A DNA stretch of 64,000 nt from Epiperipatus broadwayi (taxonomy: Eukaryota; Onychophora; Udeonychophora; Euonychophora; Peripatidae), in NCBI GenBank assembly GCA_028023455.1, contig JAQFVV010012400.1:11665748-11729747 (forward strand), given 5' to 3'. Both the position numbers and the translations under genes were made by a program. Below, in pieces: positions 47,804 to 59,233 of the stretch; the first letter of the stretch is position 1; every line of letters starts with the position of its first letter. A model generated the notes under the pieces. It did no database searches and was not told the origin of the DNA. It saw nothing but the letters and a program-made list of their open reading frames with translations.

Positions 47804-49415
47804 TTATATTGCAGTAGATGGATGCTGATACATATTTAAGACTTTGTTGGGTTTATTATCAGTTTTTCTTTCATTTAATATTGGTTCAGACTCTATACAG
47901 GCAATTTGTGATGAAACTGAACAGTTGTCCATTTGTTGTTGGCTTACATCCATTTCTATTTCATCATTTTCTAAGTTGTATATGTCTGATGAGTTGTGCT
48001 TTTGGTCTGTTTTTTTTTGCCTTTTTGGATTCATGGTTTTTAGGTGGTCTACCTGGCTTTCTTTTTCCTTCTGGTGTATTCTCTTGAATAGGTGGAAGAG
48101 GGGCTTCTATTGCATCCATTATGTTTGATGCAGCTTTGTTTATTATTGTAGTTTTTTTTATTATTGGTATCTTTATATTATCTGGATTTATATTTTCATT
48201 ATATAGCTGTGTGTGTTTATTTTCTGTTTGTTGATTTTTACTTGGTACACCTTTTGTTTTATTGAGATGCTGATCCTGTGATGTACTTGCTGTATTTTGT
48301 GTTGTGGTTTCTTGCGAGTTATTTTCGTTTGAATCTTGGGTGTCTGTGTTAGTTTTAGTGTTATTACTTTTTTGGTTGGTCTTTGGGATAGGCAATTCTG
48401 CTCCGTTATTATTTTTGTTTGTGGGTGTTTGAACCTGTTTTTTTCCGGTTTCTATTATTGGGTTGCCAATGGATGTAATGTTATTATAAATTTTATTTTC
48501 ATCATCACTGGGTTGTTCTGGGGAGAGGATTTTAGTTTGTTCACAGTGATTGCTTTTTGTGCTATCGCACTGAGTTGCTAGGTGTCCTCTCTGTCCACAG
48601 CCAAAACAATGTGGCTTTAGACCTCTTATGTGAAGAGAGAGTGTCGCTTCTTGATCTGTAATCTGTGTTGGAATCATTGATGCGTCTATGTTTTTATGTA
48701 GTTTTATTTTAAATTCAAAACGATTACTACATATCGGTATAGGTGTGTCTTTTAAATATATAGGCTGTAGGGCAATTACTTTTCCAAACGGGTTTATCAT
48801 TTTTTGAAAATCTTGTACGTTGTATTTAAGATAAGTATTTTTAAGCACTCCAGTAATTATATTTTTCTGGTTTTCATCTATAATTATGAGTGCGTAATTA
48901 TCGAGTGCTAAAATAGTGGATTGAAAACGTTCTTTTTGCTGCTGAGTATAAAAATCAATGGTTATATATCGAGAATTTGGATGGTCTGCAATACAAGAGA
49001 TTGTTTCCCACAGTGCATTTTGCATGATTGCTTCATATAATAATGCTTTTGGGAAATGATATAATGAGCATTGATTATCGGTTACTGCGAGTACTAATGA
49101 TGTTGGTGAAAAAAACCTGCGAAATGTTTCAAATAACATATGAGGCACCATATTACTGAAACGGTCCATCACATTTTCAAGCATTTCTTTTGTCCAGATT
49201 GCGGCTGGGGGTTGATTTTCCTCTTGAGTGTTTAGATCAAGATTTCTTATATCATTTGTATTTGTTCTACGGAAACGCGGTATTTGGGTTGGTGCTGTAG
49301 TATTGCTATTACTTTTAAGTACTTTTGCATATGAAATAGGCGATGTTGAAACTAACGATGTTGTTAATTTCATATTGGTGCTTAATTCACTCATGCTTGA
49401 CTGGGCAGTAGCCAT
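47804..49415 (-). pseudogene. LINE ORF1 protein with CCHC knuckle, C-terminal frameshift
   Basis: 483 codons from an ATG at 49415, ending at 47964. One CCHC knuckle, CFGCGQRGHLATQC, at about residues 275-288, preceded by a segment matching copy 2 ORF1 (KYNVQDFQKMINPFG). The C-terminus has a lysine-rich block (GKRKPGRPPKNHESKKAKKN) resembling an AT-hook. At a poly-A run (about 48005-48020) the frame probably should shift to that of 48034-47804, which continues with an acidic tail comparable to copy 2. So the gene is intact except for a one-base change, or the assembly miscalls the run. Confidence 0.8.
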
Positions 49416-49638
49416 GATTTATTATTCTGGCTCAAGTCAGTATTTTTTTTAAAAAAAAAAGATATGAAAACACACCGATATTTTTCAAAAAACACTATTA
49501 ATCTATTATATGATTCGATTTTTCCTGTATTATGTTTGTTTTGCGAATAACAAGTTGGAACAAAAGAAAAATATAAATACTTACATCGGAGAGCTTAAGG
49601 ATTGCTTCTTATCTCAGCAGAGATTTGCTGCGGGATTC

Positions 49639-49690
49639 TATTATTATTATTATTATTATTATTATTATCATCATCATCATCATCATCATC
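49639..49690. repeat. (TTA)9 - (TCA)8 array
   Basis: Flanks the 5' end of LINE copy 3. On the element's sense strand it reads GAT then AAT units, the same strand preference as the 3' flank. Confidence 0.95.
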
Positions 49691-49884
49691 CCCCCTTTTT
49701 CTTCTTTCTCATTTTTAACTCAAGCCTTCAAGAATTTAGGAAAGCATTGGTGCTGATAGGCTTTACAGGCTGGCAGCTTTTAGTTGTGATCTTTGTTTTA
49801 GGCAACACAATCAAAAAAATCTCTTAACATACTAGTGTTTTCCTGAAAGTTTGTGATGATGGTGTTGTAGTTGTATTTTTATAT

Positions 49885-50325
49885 TAAACTATTTCCAAAT
49901 ATTCCAAATACATTTAACAGGTTACTATATGCACAAAGTTTTGAGAGGTATTATTCTCCCCTCTTCTTCATGTATTGCTGGCCTGACCAGTGACAGTTCT
50001 AGCATGAGTTTTGAACCTCGGTTATTATATTCTTGAGTAATAATTTTAAGGTAACACTCTTATCAACTGAGCCATCCTGCCAAGGGCAAACGTCTGTAGT
50101 AATTTCATATACTTATCTATGAGGTTTCTCCAGATTTCTCCACTTTTTCTTAAGAGAAAGTTGGTTAGTGGTTTCCATACATTATGTATAGTCACACTAG
50201 GTTGGCTTATAGGATTATTTGTTATTGTCATGTGAGCAGCTTCTTTAAATTTTCTTTTTTGTATCATTTCTAAAGACATTCAATTCATATATTAGATGAT
50301 GGAAATAGTACAATATAAAAAATAT
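49885..50325 (-). mobile_element. F1 element with coding tail (possible Penelope-like remnant)
   Basis: On the minus strand, in order: an end segment (ATCTAATATATGAATTGAAT), an open coding tail, a tRNA-like head (TGGCTCAGTTGATAAG), a decayed hammerhead-like segment near 49940-49985 and the AT-rich end segment (GTATTTGGAATATTTGG). The 7.25-kb copy has the same non-coding parts in the same order. Coding tail followed by the ribozyme-like repeat is the arrangement expected at the 3' end of a Penelope-like element. Confidence 0.5.
50046..50279 (-). pseudogene. possible Penelope-like C-terminal tail
   Basis: The 77-codon open frame starts MIQKRKFKEAAHM and continues ISQPSVTIHNVWKPL. The R-K-(x)-K-E-A-x-H and S-x-x-W-x-P-L spacing resembles, from memory, the region after the GIY-YIG nuclease in Penelope-like polyproteins. 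No GIY-YIG or RT core is present, so this is at most the last 40-50 residues. The C-terminal part of the frame runs into the tRNA-like segment and is not protein. A homology search is needed; it could be another element type. Confidence 0.4.
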
Positions 50326-50329
50326 GATC

Positions 50330-51613
50330 TTAACATATTAGTTACTTAACTAAAACAATGCATATTCAACATATAAAATCGTTAAGGAATTGGAATAAAA
50401 TAATATGATTTGGACTGAATAGGATTACAAGCAAGCAAGATATAAAACAACTTTATATTTTAAACAGACAAGGATTATATAATGTTAAGTATGTGTGATC
50501 AATGCATGCAGGTGTTTACATTATGGATGAGACTATTATCAATACAGGAGTCTCATTTTAACATATTAAAATAGGTGTATGTGCAGTTAATAAATAATGC
50601 CTATAATCATTTACTATGTGCATCCTATTGTGTATGGTTTGCTAATGTTACAAGATAATGGCCTAGCCGAGATGATGACTACATATAGACTAAGTTGGCT
50701 GTTATATATATATTAACAGAGTGAGTGAATAAATAGTCTCAAGATAGTGCAGATGCAACCAAGTAACCAAGATTTGAGAGTCAGTCTAATGCTGAATAGT
50801 TAATTAATAAGGAGGAAAATAACTGGTTACTTTAGACTCACACATATATACTATGGCACTAAATAAAATACTAAGGAATAAGTCTGCAGGGTGAGTGAGT
50901 ATTTATTAAAGAGCTTCAGCATCAAATGCTCAGTACTCTGAGACCAGACAGTTTGATGCAATTAATATAAGAACAGATAAGTTTAGGAACTCGGATAGGC
51001 TTTATAACTTGGTCTGGACCCTCGTATTCCAGTTCTAATAAAGATAGTCATATCCAAACTAAAGAATGAGGTGGTTGGTCACCATGAACCCATTTAAAAA
51101 GGTGCAGCAAAATATACATGCACAAATGTATACTTTGTAAAGACACACAACGCACAAGCAAAATACTAATATGTATACATATAAGTAATCAATTACACCT
51201 ATACAGATAGCTTCTATCTGCTAAACCAACACAACCCAGTTCTTAAACTAGCATTATAATTATGCTAACAAAAAGGCTTAAATTAAATTATAATCTAAGT
51301 TAAAATACTAAATTTGCATATATGGGCATTAGTAAATATTATCAAATATACTTTAATATCATCTCTAGCTATCCCACTTCTAACTAACAGATATCAAAAA
51401 GTCACAAGTTATAATAACTGACTAAGCAAACCTTTGTGAAATATAATGCAATTTATAAAATTAATAATGAGTGCCTAGTGATCGGTTATTATCTATTAAC
51501 ATAGGATTTCAAAACAGTGATTCAATATGTAAAGTAGCATTTTTAAAATATTTAAAGTAGAGGTTTTAATTATCTCCATTAAAAATTCATTAATAATTAG
51601 TATTCACTGTTTC
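50330..51613. other. AT-rich intergenic DNA
   Basis: No gene, RNA or repeat recognised. Confidence 0.4.
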
Positions 51614-51637
51614 AAAAAATTGGCATCATCATCATCA

Positions 51638-53617
51638 TCAACCATTATCAATCCACTGCAGGATGAAGGTCTCTCCAAGTTTAATCCATCTTCTCCGATC
51701 TTTAGCTTCTCTTCTCCACAACACCCCTGCACATTTTCTTATTTCATCCATCCATCTCACATGTGGTCTTTTTCTGGGTCTTTTACAATCTCTTGGAATC
51801 CAGTTTAAAATTTCAATTGTCCATCTATTATCATCTCTTCTAGCAATATGTCCAGCCCAACTCCATTTCAATCTTTTAATTTTTTCAATAAGGTCAGTAA
51901 CACCTGTTTGTTGTCTTACCCATACATTGCATTTTCGATCTCTTCTTGTTACTCCCAACATACATCTCTCCATACTCCTTTGAGTGGTCTGAAGTCTCTG
52001 TATTGCTCTTCTATTAAGTGTTCAAGTCTCAGATCCATAAGTAAGAACTGGTAAAACACATTTGTTAAAAACCTTTTTTTTTTTCAAACACATAGGCATA
52101 TTTCCTTTTAGTATCAAATCATTTCTACCAAAAGCACTCCAAACAAGTTTAATTCTATGATTAATTTCCTCCATTATGATTCCATCTGTATTAATAATTT
52201 GACCAAGGTATTTGTAACTGTTAACTTCTTCTAATTCTTCATAATCAATCTTTATTTTCATATTTTGAGCGAATCGATTAAACATTACTTTAGTCTTTTT
52301 AACATTTATCTTTAGTCCTACTTTTCTACTTTCATCTGCTAACTCCTGCAACATTTCCTGCAGCTCTGAAGCATTATTTGCAAAAACAACTACATCATCT
52401 GCGAAATCTAAATGACTTAAATACTCTCCATTTACTTTCACTCCTTTAGTTTCCCATTTTAATCCACAAAATACTTCTTACAGCACTGCTGTAAAGAGTT
52501 TTGGAGATATGGAGTCACCTTGTCTTACACCTTTCTCAATGTTGATTTTTCCAGTATCATTATGTAATCTAATTGTTGCTGTTGCATTTTTATAAATATT
52601 CTTTAAAATATGACAATATCCTGGATCTATACCTTGATGATCCAATGCTTTAATCACTGAAGAAATGTGTATAGAATCGAATGCCTTTTCATAATCTACA
52701 AATCCAAAACATAATGACAACTCATATTCATTTGTCCTTTCTATGACTTCTCTCAATACCTGGATATGATCTATTGTACTAAAACCACTTTTAAATCCAG
52801 CTTGTTCTCTTGGTTGGTGGAAATCCAAAGTTCTCTGTAGACGAGTTGTAATTATCTTGGTAAAAATTTTATATAAAACTGATAAAAGGCTGATAGGTCT
52901 GTAATTTCTAATATCTTCTTTATCACCTTTTTTAAATATTAATATTATTACTGCATTCTTCCAATCTTCCGGTACATCTTTATCATTTAGACATTTGGTA
53001 TATAACTTTGCTAAAATTGTTTCTATTTCTTCACCTGCTTCTTTTAATATATCAATTATAATTCCATCATTTCCTGGAGCCTTTCCTTTCTTCATACACT
53101 TAATTGCATGTCTCACTTCTTCATTTAAAATTCTGGGCAATTCGGAAGATGTAATAGATATAGGAGGTACTTGTTCTTTATTACTATATAATTCTTGATA
53201 AAAATCTTCTACCAATTTCATGATCTCATCTCTCTTTTTAGTAATAATTCCATCTTTTTTTCTTATTGCAGATATAAATTTCCTACCAATACCAAAATGT
53301 TGTTTAACATTTTTGAGACTTTTATTTTCTTCTACAGCTTTCCTTGCTATTTCACAGTTATACTTTTTTATATCATTTTCAACTCTTTTCCATACCATTT
53401 TACAAAATTCGAGATATTCAATTCTTTTTAATACATCATTTTTGTATATCTTCATATTCCTTCTTTTCTTCATAAATTCTCTAGTCTCAGTAGAAATTTT
53501 ATTAGTCAATTGCTGCTTTTTTCTACCAGCTATGTTTGTTGCAGTTTTTAAAAGTGTATCAGTTATTTCCATATTAATTTCATTCAAATCTGTATCATGT
53601 TCAAAATCTCCTAACAC
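51638..53617 (-). pseudogene. RTE reverse transcriptase and C-terminal domain
   Basis: RT in 53617-52478: KCMKKGKAPGNDGIIIDIL, NYRPISLLSVLYKIFTK, GFVDYEKAFDSIHISS and GVRQGDSISPKLF. A stop (TAA where copy A has a Gln codon) interrupts after TAVL. Motif C follows as DFADDVVVFANN in 52441-52022. A T-run near 52075 shifts the frame again, and the C-terminal domain (RSMERCMLGVTRRDRKCNVW, AGHIARRDDNRWT) occupies 51973-51638, ending at a stop just before the (CAT)n tail. All catalytic residues are recognisable, but the copy cannot make a full protein. Confidence 0.9.
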
Positions 53618-53624
53618 TTGAAAC

Positions 53625-54599
53625 CTATTTTGTAAGTTCTAATTTAAATTCATTAGAATGTTTCTGAAGATTAGGAATATCAACTGTAAATATTGTTTTT
53701 CTTAATAATTTTTGTCTTTCTAGTTTTACATTAACACTTAACTTACACCTTACTAATCGATGATCACTTCCTGTGTTAAATTTATTAAGAACATTACAAT
53801 CTTGAAATATGTATTTTCTGTTAGTCAAAATATAATCCAATTCTGCTGTGCCTTCATTTGGATGCTTCCATGTCCATTTCCTTTTAACATTTTTCTCAAA
53901 AAATGAATTCATAATATAAAGTTTTTCTTTTTCTGCAAACTCCACAAGTCTAGGTCCTCTCTCATTTCTATTACAATAACCAAAATTACCTACAGCAATT
54001 TCATCTTTCATTTGTCTACCAATTCTAGCATTAAAGTCTCCCATAATAATTTTAAAATGTTGTTTACTCTGATCAAAAGCCATTTGTACATCCATATAAA
54101 AATCTTCTACTACTTCATCACTATGAAAACTTGTTGGGGCATAAACCTGAATTATCTGCACTTGGAATCTGCTATTAAGTTGTATAACTAATCTTGCCAC
54201 TCTGTCCGATACACCATCAATCTCCACAATATTGTCGTTCCACTTTTTATTTATAATGAATCCTACTCCACTTGTATTTCCAATATGTGTGCCTTTATAA
54301 TAGAATATATGTCCACTTTTAAAATCAATTGTTTCTTCTCCTTTTCTTCTAACTTCACAAAGTCCAATAATGTCCCATTTAATATAAGACAGTTCTTCTT
54401 CTAATTCTTGCAATCTTCCTTCACTTGAAAGTGATCTGCAGTTGTAAGTACCTAAATAAAAACTCATCATCAAATGGCAGCCTGGATCTGCAATCAGAGG
54501 ATTCTTAGCACCCTCCGCCTTCGGCCACCGACCGCTGCCTTGGTTGGTGACTTTACAGCCTCCTGGTAATAAGGGCCATGCTTTATTTTTGTCTGTCAT
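53625..54599 (-). pseudogene. RTE endonuclease domain
   Basis: 324 codons. After a leader-derived N-terminus, LGTYNCRSLSSEGRLQELEE opens the APE-like fold, followed by DIIGLCEVRRKGEE, QVIQLNSRFQ-like text at the VYAPT strand, IMGDFNARIG and TGSDHRLVRCK. These hold the catalytic E, D-x-N and S-D-H residues of the family. A single extra base near 53622 ends the frame at ELTK; downstream RT continues in the next frame. The enzyme would nick genomic DNA to prime reverse transcription. Confidence 0.9.
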
Positions 54600-54952
54600 A
54601 ATTGTATATATGTATTGGAAAAATATTTATCATTTACACAAACATTCATTCTGCCTTATCAGGCACTGAGAAGAAAGACCATAGTGTTTCTTGATCTTAA
54701 ACTCAGAGGTAAAAAGCCAATAAACTCATCACGCTGGCTAATGTGTGTTGGTGAGCAGCCCATCCATGTTCGTATACTATATGAATAATCACATAGTAAT
54801 AACAGCTGCAACGAGAAGAACGTATGGAGTGGACATTAGGAATTTGCCCTGCTCGGTTCCTTTAAGGCCTCCAAGAGGAATCAAAGGGTTTCCTTTCAGT
54901 TAATAGCAAACTCCTTTCTGCAGCCCAAAAAAAAACAAAAAAAAATTGGCAT

Positions 54953-56302
54953 ATTATCACATATATAATAAATTCAGATTAAATAGTTAAAACAATAAAT
55001 TTAGGCATGACCACAGTTTTAAGATATTTAAGTCATAACTGCAGTTATTTATTGATTAGAAGAATAAATTATTTTACATTATAAAGATGAATTCAGGCAG
55101 TTTTACAGTTCTACTTTAATAAATATTTTTTATTTCACCATTATCTTGTAATTAATAATATGCTAATACAAACTATTCCACATAACAATTTATTTAGGCT
55201 GAGCGCTTTCAGAATTTCATTACTTCATAATCCTAGCTTTGTAGATTGTCAACCTAATTGTATGCAAATATATGTAGAAATATTTTTTATATTATCCATT
55301 TTCTGAAAATGGCAAAGCAAGTGTCTTTTCCATTTATAGAGTTAGTGTTGCTTTACTTTGTAAATGATGTAATTTAACAGAGTTTTAAAAATAACATTGA
55401 ACGTTAATTATTTTAAATAATCTAGCTTATTATTAAATTTACAGATTTAAAGATTAATTTTTAGAGCTCCGTGATCTTTGAAAATAAAATTATCCATCTT
55501 CTTGGTTGTAGCTTGTAATGCAGGCACATCAGATGGTGGGCGTAGTGGCACTCTCCTTGGGATAAGTGGTTTGGATTAACATGTCTTCTTACAATAGGCT
55601 GTCGGAAAGTTCCCCCTCTCTGTGATGATGATCATACCACAGGCATGTAGTCATGAACAGAGATCACCACTTCACTCCAGAGGAATGGCAAATCTGGGAC
55701 CATCTAGCTAGACATATCAGAGTGAAAACTGGCATGGATTCTGGTAAGAAACTCTTCTTAAAATTATAGAATAGACATTACTGCAAGAAATATGGCCCAT
55801 TTATATGATTCAAGGGTTAGAACACCTTGCTGTCAACAAGATTATTTACTGTGTGAGACTCAATAAGCACCCTCTAAAATTTTATAACTTAATTCATTTA
55901 AACCTTCCTGTTAATTTTTAACAGGAAGTTTTTAACTAAACTTGACCATTTTAAATCCCTAATGAATTTGAAATAAATTCAGTTCAATAATTTTTGTTTA
56001 CAAAAATTATACACTTTTGGAAAAATATCATTATCTAGTAGCAATTTAAATAACTCATCCAGGTATGTTAAAACCGGTATGCCCAGCGTGGCTTTTGTTT
56101 CCAACTTATTTAAGGTTAAAATTAAGTCATTAGAACTTTTAAACAATATTATTCTCTATTGTTATATATAGACCACACATTATAAATGTGATTTGAAATG
56201 TAAAACAATAAATCAACTCTTTTCAATAAAATAAAATTTAGAATACAAAAGATATTATTTTAAAATAAATATATATATATAAGATGTAATATATATATAT
56301 AT
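54953..56302. other. AT-rich DNA with one GC-richer patch
   Basis: Mostly unrecognised. A complex, less AT-rich patch at about 55500-55770 does not match anything else in the window. It has stops in all frames and ends near a GT-AA (GGTAAGAA) splice-donor-like string. Its identity is unknown. Confidence 0.35.
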
Positions 56303-58478
56303 TGTAATGGTAAGATTATGTATGCCTTGTTAACATGTTGCAAAGTTTCACCACCATGTTCGAATGGCAGCATAACAGGTGGGTTCAGGACCTGTGATAG
56401 CGTATTCGAATATAGTAAATTTATTCACAACAAAACCTACATGACAATGCATCTATCATAACAATAGCATTATTTTCTAGGTCCGGTGGTCAGGTAAAGG
56501 AGACTAATTAATGATTTAATCTTATGGACTACTACTATATTCTACTATTCATTGATATGAGAGCTATTAATTATTATTTAAAATTAAGCAGACACAGACA
56601 TGGATATAGATAATTTAAATATTTAATTATGGTTAATTTACATTAGCAATATATTACACTACCTGGATATCAATATTAATTACATTCCATGCCTCTCGTT
56701 TAAGTAACGAAGGTTACGAGACACAGTACGAGATTTTAAAGAGGAGCGCATTCGTTCACAAAGCTATCATCCTATTTACTTTAGCATTAATATTTTATTA
56801 TAAATAATTTATTATAGATTAACATATGTGGAGGAGTGGAGCAAGACCCAGCATAAACTTTATAATTATTATTAAAGCGACCTGCGGTAATATGGATACT
56901 GCCAAGCTATAAGAGAATCAGCATTCAAAAGGATAATGTCAGAAGAAATGTTAGAGGCTGGTGGGGCGATCAAACATTGGATCGGAGCCCTATAGGTTTG
57001 TCATGAGCGCGATATGGGGTCTTTAACATATGTGGAGGAGTGGAGCAAGACCCAGCATAAACTTTATAATTATTATTAAAGCGACCTGCGGTAATATGGA
57101 TACTGCCAAGCTATAAGAGAATCAGCATTCAAAAGGATAATGTCAGAAGAAATGTTAGAGGCTGGTGGGGCGATCAAACATTGGATCGGAGCCCTATAGG
57201 TTTGTCATGAGTGCGATATGGGGTCTTTGCCTATCCATCCCCGACTGCATGACAAGGTGATTACTGCTGGAATATGAAGAGGGTCGGCCAAACGTCGGGT
57301 TGGAGCCCTTAGGAATGGTCATGAGCACGGTGTTGGTATGAGGTCATAGCCTTTCCATCCCCGACCGCATGACAAGGTTCCGTGCTATTATATATTTGTA
57401 TGCTACTTAAGTGTGAGAGTAACATGTTGACAATATCTCTATTACATTTCTGCGATATAAAAATTCATGTATCAATAACTAGTGCAGTTCATAACTCTAA
57501 TGCAAATGCAATTATTTAGACAAATCTATCCCCAATCTCCACACGACTAGCATTTAATTTACTATCCTTAACCCACTTCTTCTTAACATTATGGCTATAT
57601 TTAAGATTTAATTAACCTAGCATGAATGATAGCTCACATAATATATGATTCCCAAGCTGAAATCTATTAACCGATATGATTTATTATTATGATATTAGAC
57701 TCGCAGAAGAGGGCAACCCTTCCACAAATTATATAAAAATATCAGCTCGAAAACCATGTGGGCATGAAATATAATCTTAGCAAATACAATAAAATTGGAT
57801 ACCCAAGTAGAATAATGATAGATAGAGTAATTTACTAGGTTCATTATAAATAATATTATTACAGAAAATAGATTTAATTTTAGGATTACATAATAGTGGA
57901 AATAAAATGAAAGTATTATTTTAGAGATATAGAGTTCAATGAGAGTTCCAAACAAAATTTAATCTTGGGTATCGTGTTACCTTTAGTTCATTTCAGTGTT
58001 CACACTGTTTGGAGAGTCCGAGTTTCCAGGTTCAACGGAAGCAGCATCAACGGAAGCAGCAGAATTGTAGGTTTATCACATTTTGTGGGATTTTACTATT
58101 ATATAGCATCAGTCCGGAAGAACGTAGCACAGTGCCTACTCTTGGCACATTGCTTGATATAGATTTTGGATCGCGAGAAATATAATTGACTTAACATTTC
58201 TTGTTCTAACTTTTCGTGATTCAAAAAAAAACAATAATTAGTTGTGGCTTTTATTCTCTATTTCCTTATCTCGGAGATCATCGAGCAATACGTCATTCAT
58301 GCAGCTGTCTCTTGGGTTTGTGCCATACATTCCTTTAGGTCACAGATGTAATAGTCATACAGGTTGGAATTTCAATCTGATTACTTTTACATTTTACCTT
58401 TTACATTTATAAAAGTTATTTTTAACAAACCTTTTTCTTTGTTTCCGTATGTTTAAAAATACCTTTTTAGCTCTGTCA
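56303..58478 (-). repeat. 3' long terminal repeat, ~2.2 kb
   Basis: Begins TGTAATGGTAAG and ends CTCTGTCA on the plus strand, giving TG...CA termini. The right end abuts a polypurine tract. The left part matches 63305-64000 base for base over long stretches. It is long for this family, partly because of an internal 204-bp duplication. A 65-codon frame at 57965-58162 shows no domain. Confidence 0.88.
56821..57228. repeat. 204-bp tandem duplication in the LTR
   Basis: Units 56821-57024 and 57025-57228 are almost identical, each starting AACATATGTGGAGGAGTGG and ending GATATGGGGTCTTT. A third, diverged relative of the end of this unit follows at about 57275-57385 (CATCCCCGAC.GCATGACAAGG occurs after both). 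Confidence 0.95.
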
Positions 58479-58494
58479 TCTTTTCCCCCCTCCC
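58479..58494 (-). other. polypurine tract
   Basis: On the minus strand GGGAGGGGGGAAAAGA immediately precedes the LTR start TGACAGAG. This is the expected primer site for plus-strand DNA synthesis. Confidence 0.85.
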
Positions 58495-59230
58495 ACTATG
58501 TCTTGCCTTTAATTAGCAGGGGAATTTTAAAAACATCTTTATTTTAATTGAGAATTAGGTATTTTTATAATTTAAGTATTACCTGGATCTGACCTAAATA
58601 ATAATATGTTTACGTTTTAAAATATAATTATTGGTTTTATTTATAATTTAAAATATTATTTAAACCTATCAGAATAATTAATAGGATTATTTAAATTTTT
58701 ATATAACTTACGCACGGCAATTTAATAATACTTTGCAATGCATTATTTTAAAATAAGCTTATCGGAGTATGTTCGCATATATAACATTTAATTATTTATT
58801 TAAACACTTTATAGATATTATATATTATTACGCTTTAATCCAATATTCAAGGTTAGAATCCATGTAAAACTCATACTAAAGGGGCGAGAGGTAGAATGAT
58901 GACAGAACTAAGGTGAAACTAAGATTTGAATACAAATCTTACAGTTTCATATGCCCTCACTCGGAATGGGTAGTAATAAATGAATCCTCCCTTTTTAATA
59001 AAGAGGAAAATACAAAATTAAAACATGATAATACAAAAAAAACTGGATTTTAAGGGTACAACGATATCATACTCGGATCAGTGATTAACTTGCTAGCTTC
59101 TACACCCCCTCATTCTTTCTCTTTATATACATTAATGCTTACTATCCTAACATATGGGTTAACTGGCTCATTTTATCTTTCTTTCTTTTCCGGTTCTTTC
59201 CACGATTTTGGCGGTCCTATGGAATTGTTT
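58495..59230 (-). other. LTR element 3' untranslated region
   Basis: About 740 bp between the end of pol and the polypurine tract. No envelope-like frame or other gene is visible. Confidence 0.6.
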
Positions 59231-59233
59231 TAA

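Larger units (their letters stand above)
44250..49638 (-). mobile_element. microsatellite-embedded LINE, copy 3, near full length
   Basis: 5.4 kb on the minus strand from a 5' end next to (AAT)n(GAT)n at 49639 to a 3' end at 44250. Holds ORF1, ORF2 and a 3' UTR. Over the 1.85 kb it shares with copy 1 the sequences are nearly identical by eye, implying recent activity of the family. Defects are few: one stop and two frameshifts in ORF2 and one frameshift in ORF1, several in homopolymer runs where sequencing error is also possible. Confidence 0.94.
51627..54939 (-). mobile_element. RTE-clade LINE copy B with target duplication
   Basis: A 3.3-kb element bounded by AAAAAATTGGCAT at 51614-51626 and 54940-54952, a 13-bp target-site duplication. 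The 3' end on the minus strand is a short (GAT)n tail, as in RTE elements. The leader (54600-54939), endonuclease, RT and C-terminal domain are collinear with copy A. Damage is lighter than in A: one-base shifts and one stop. Confidence 0.93.

Noticed and set aside
47818-48581. Several plus-strand frames opposite ORF1 of LINE copy 3
   Set aside because: Antisense shadows of the ORF1 coding region.
58495-59230. Envelope gene downstream of pol
   Set aside because: No open frame, signal peptide or transmembrane segment is visible.
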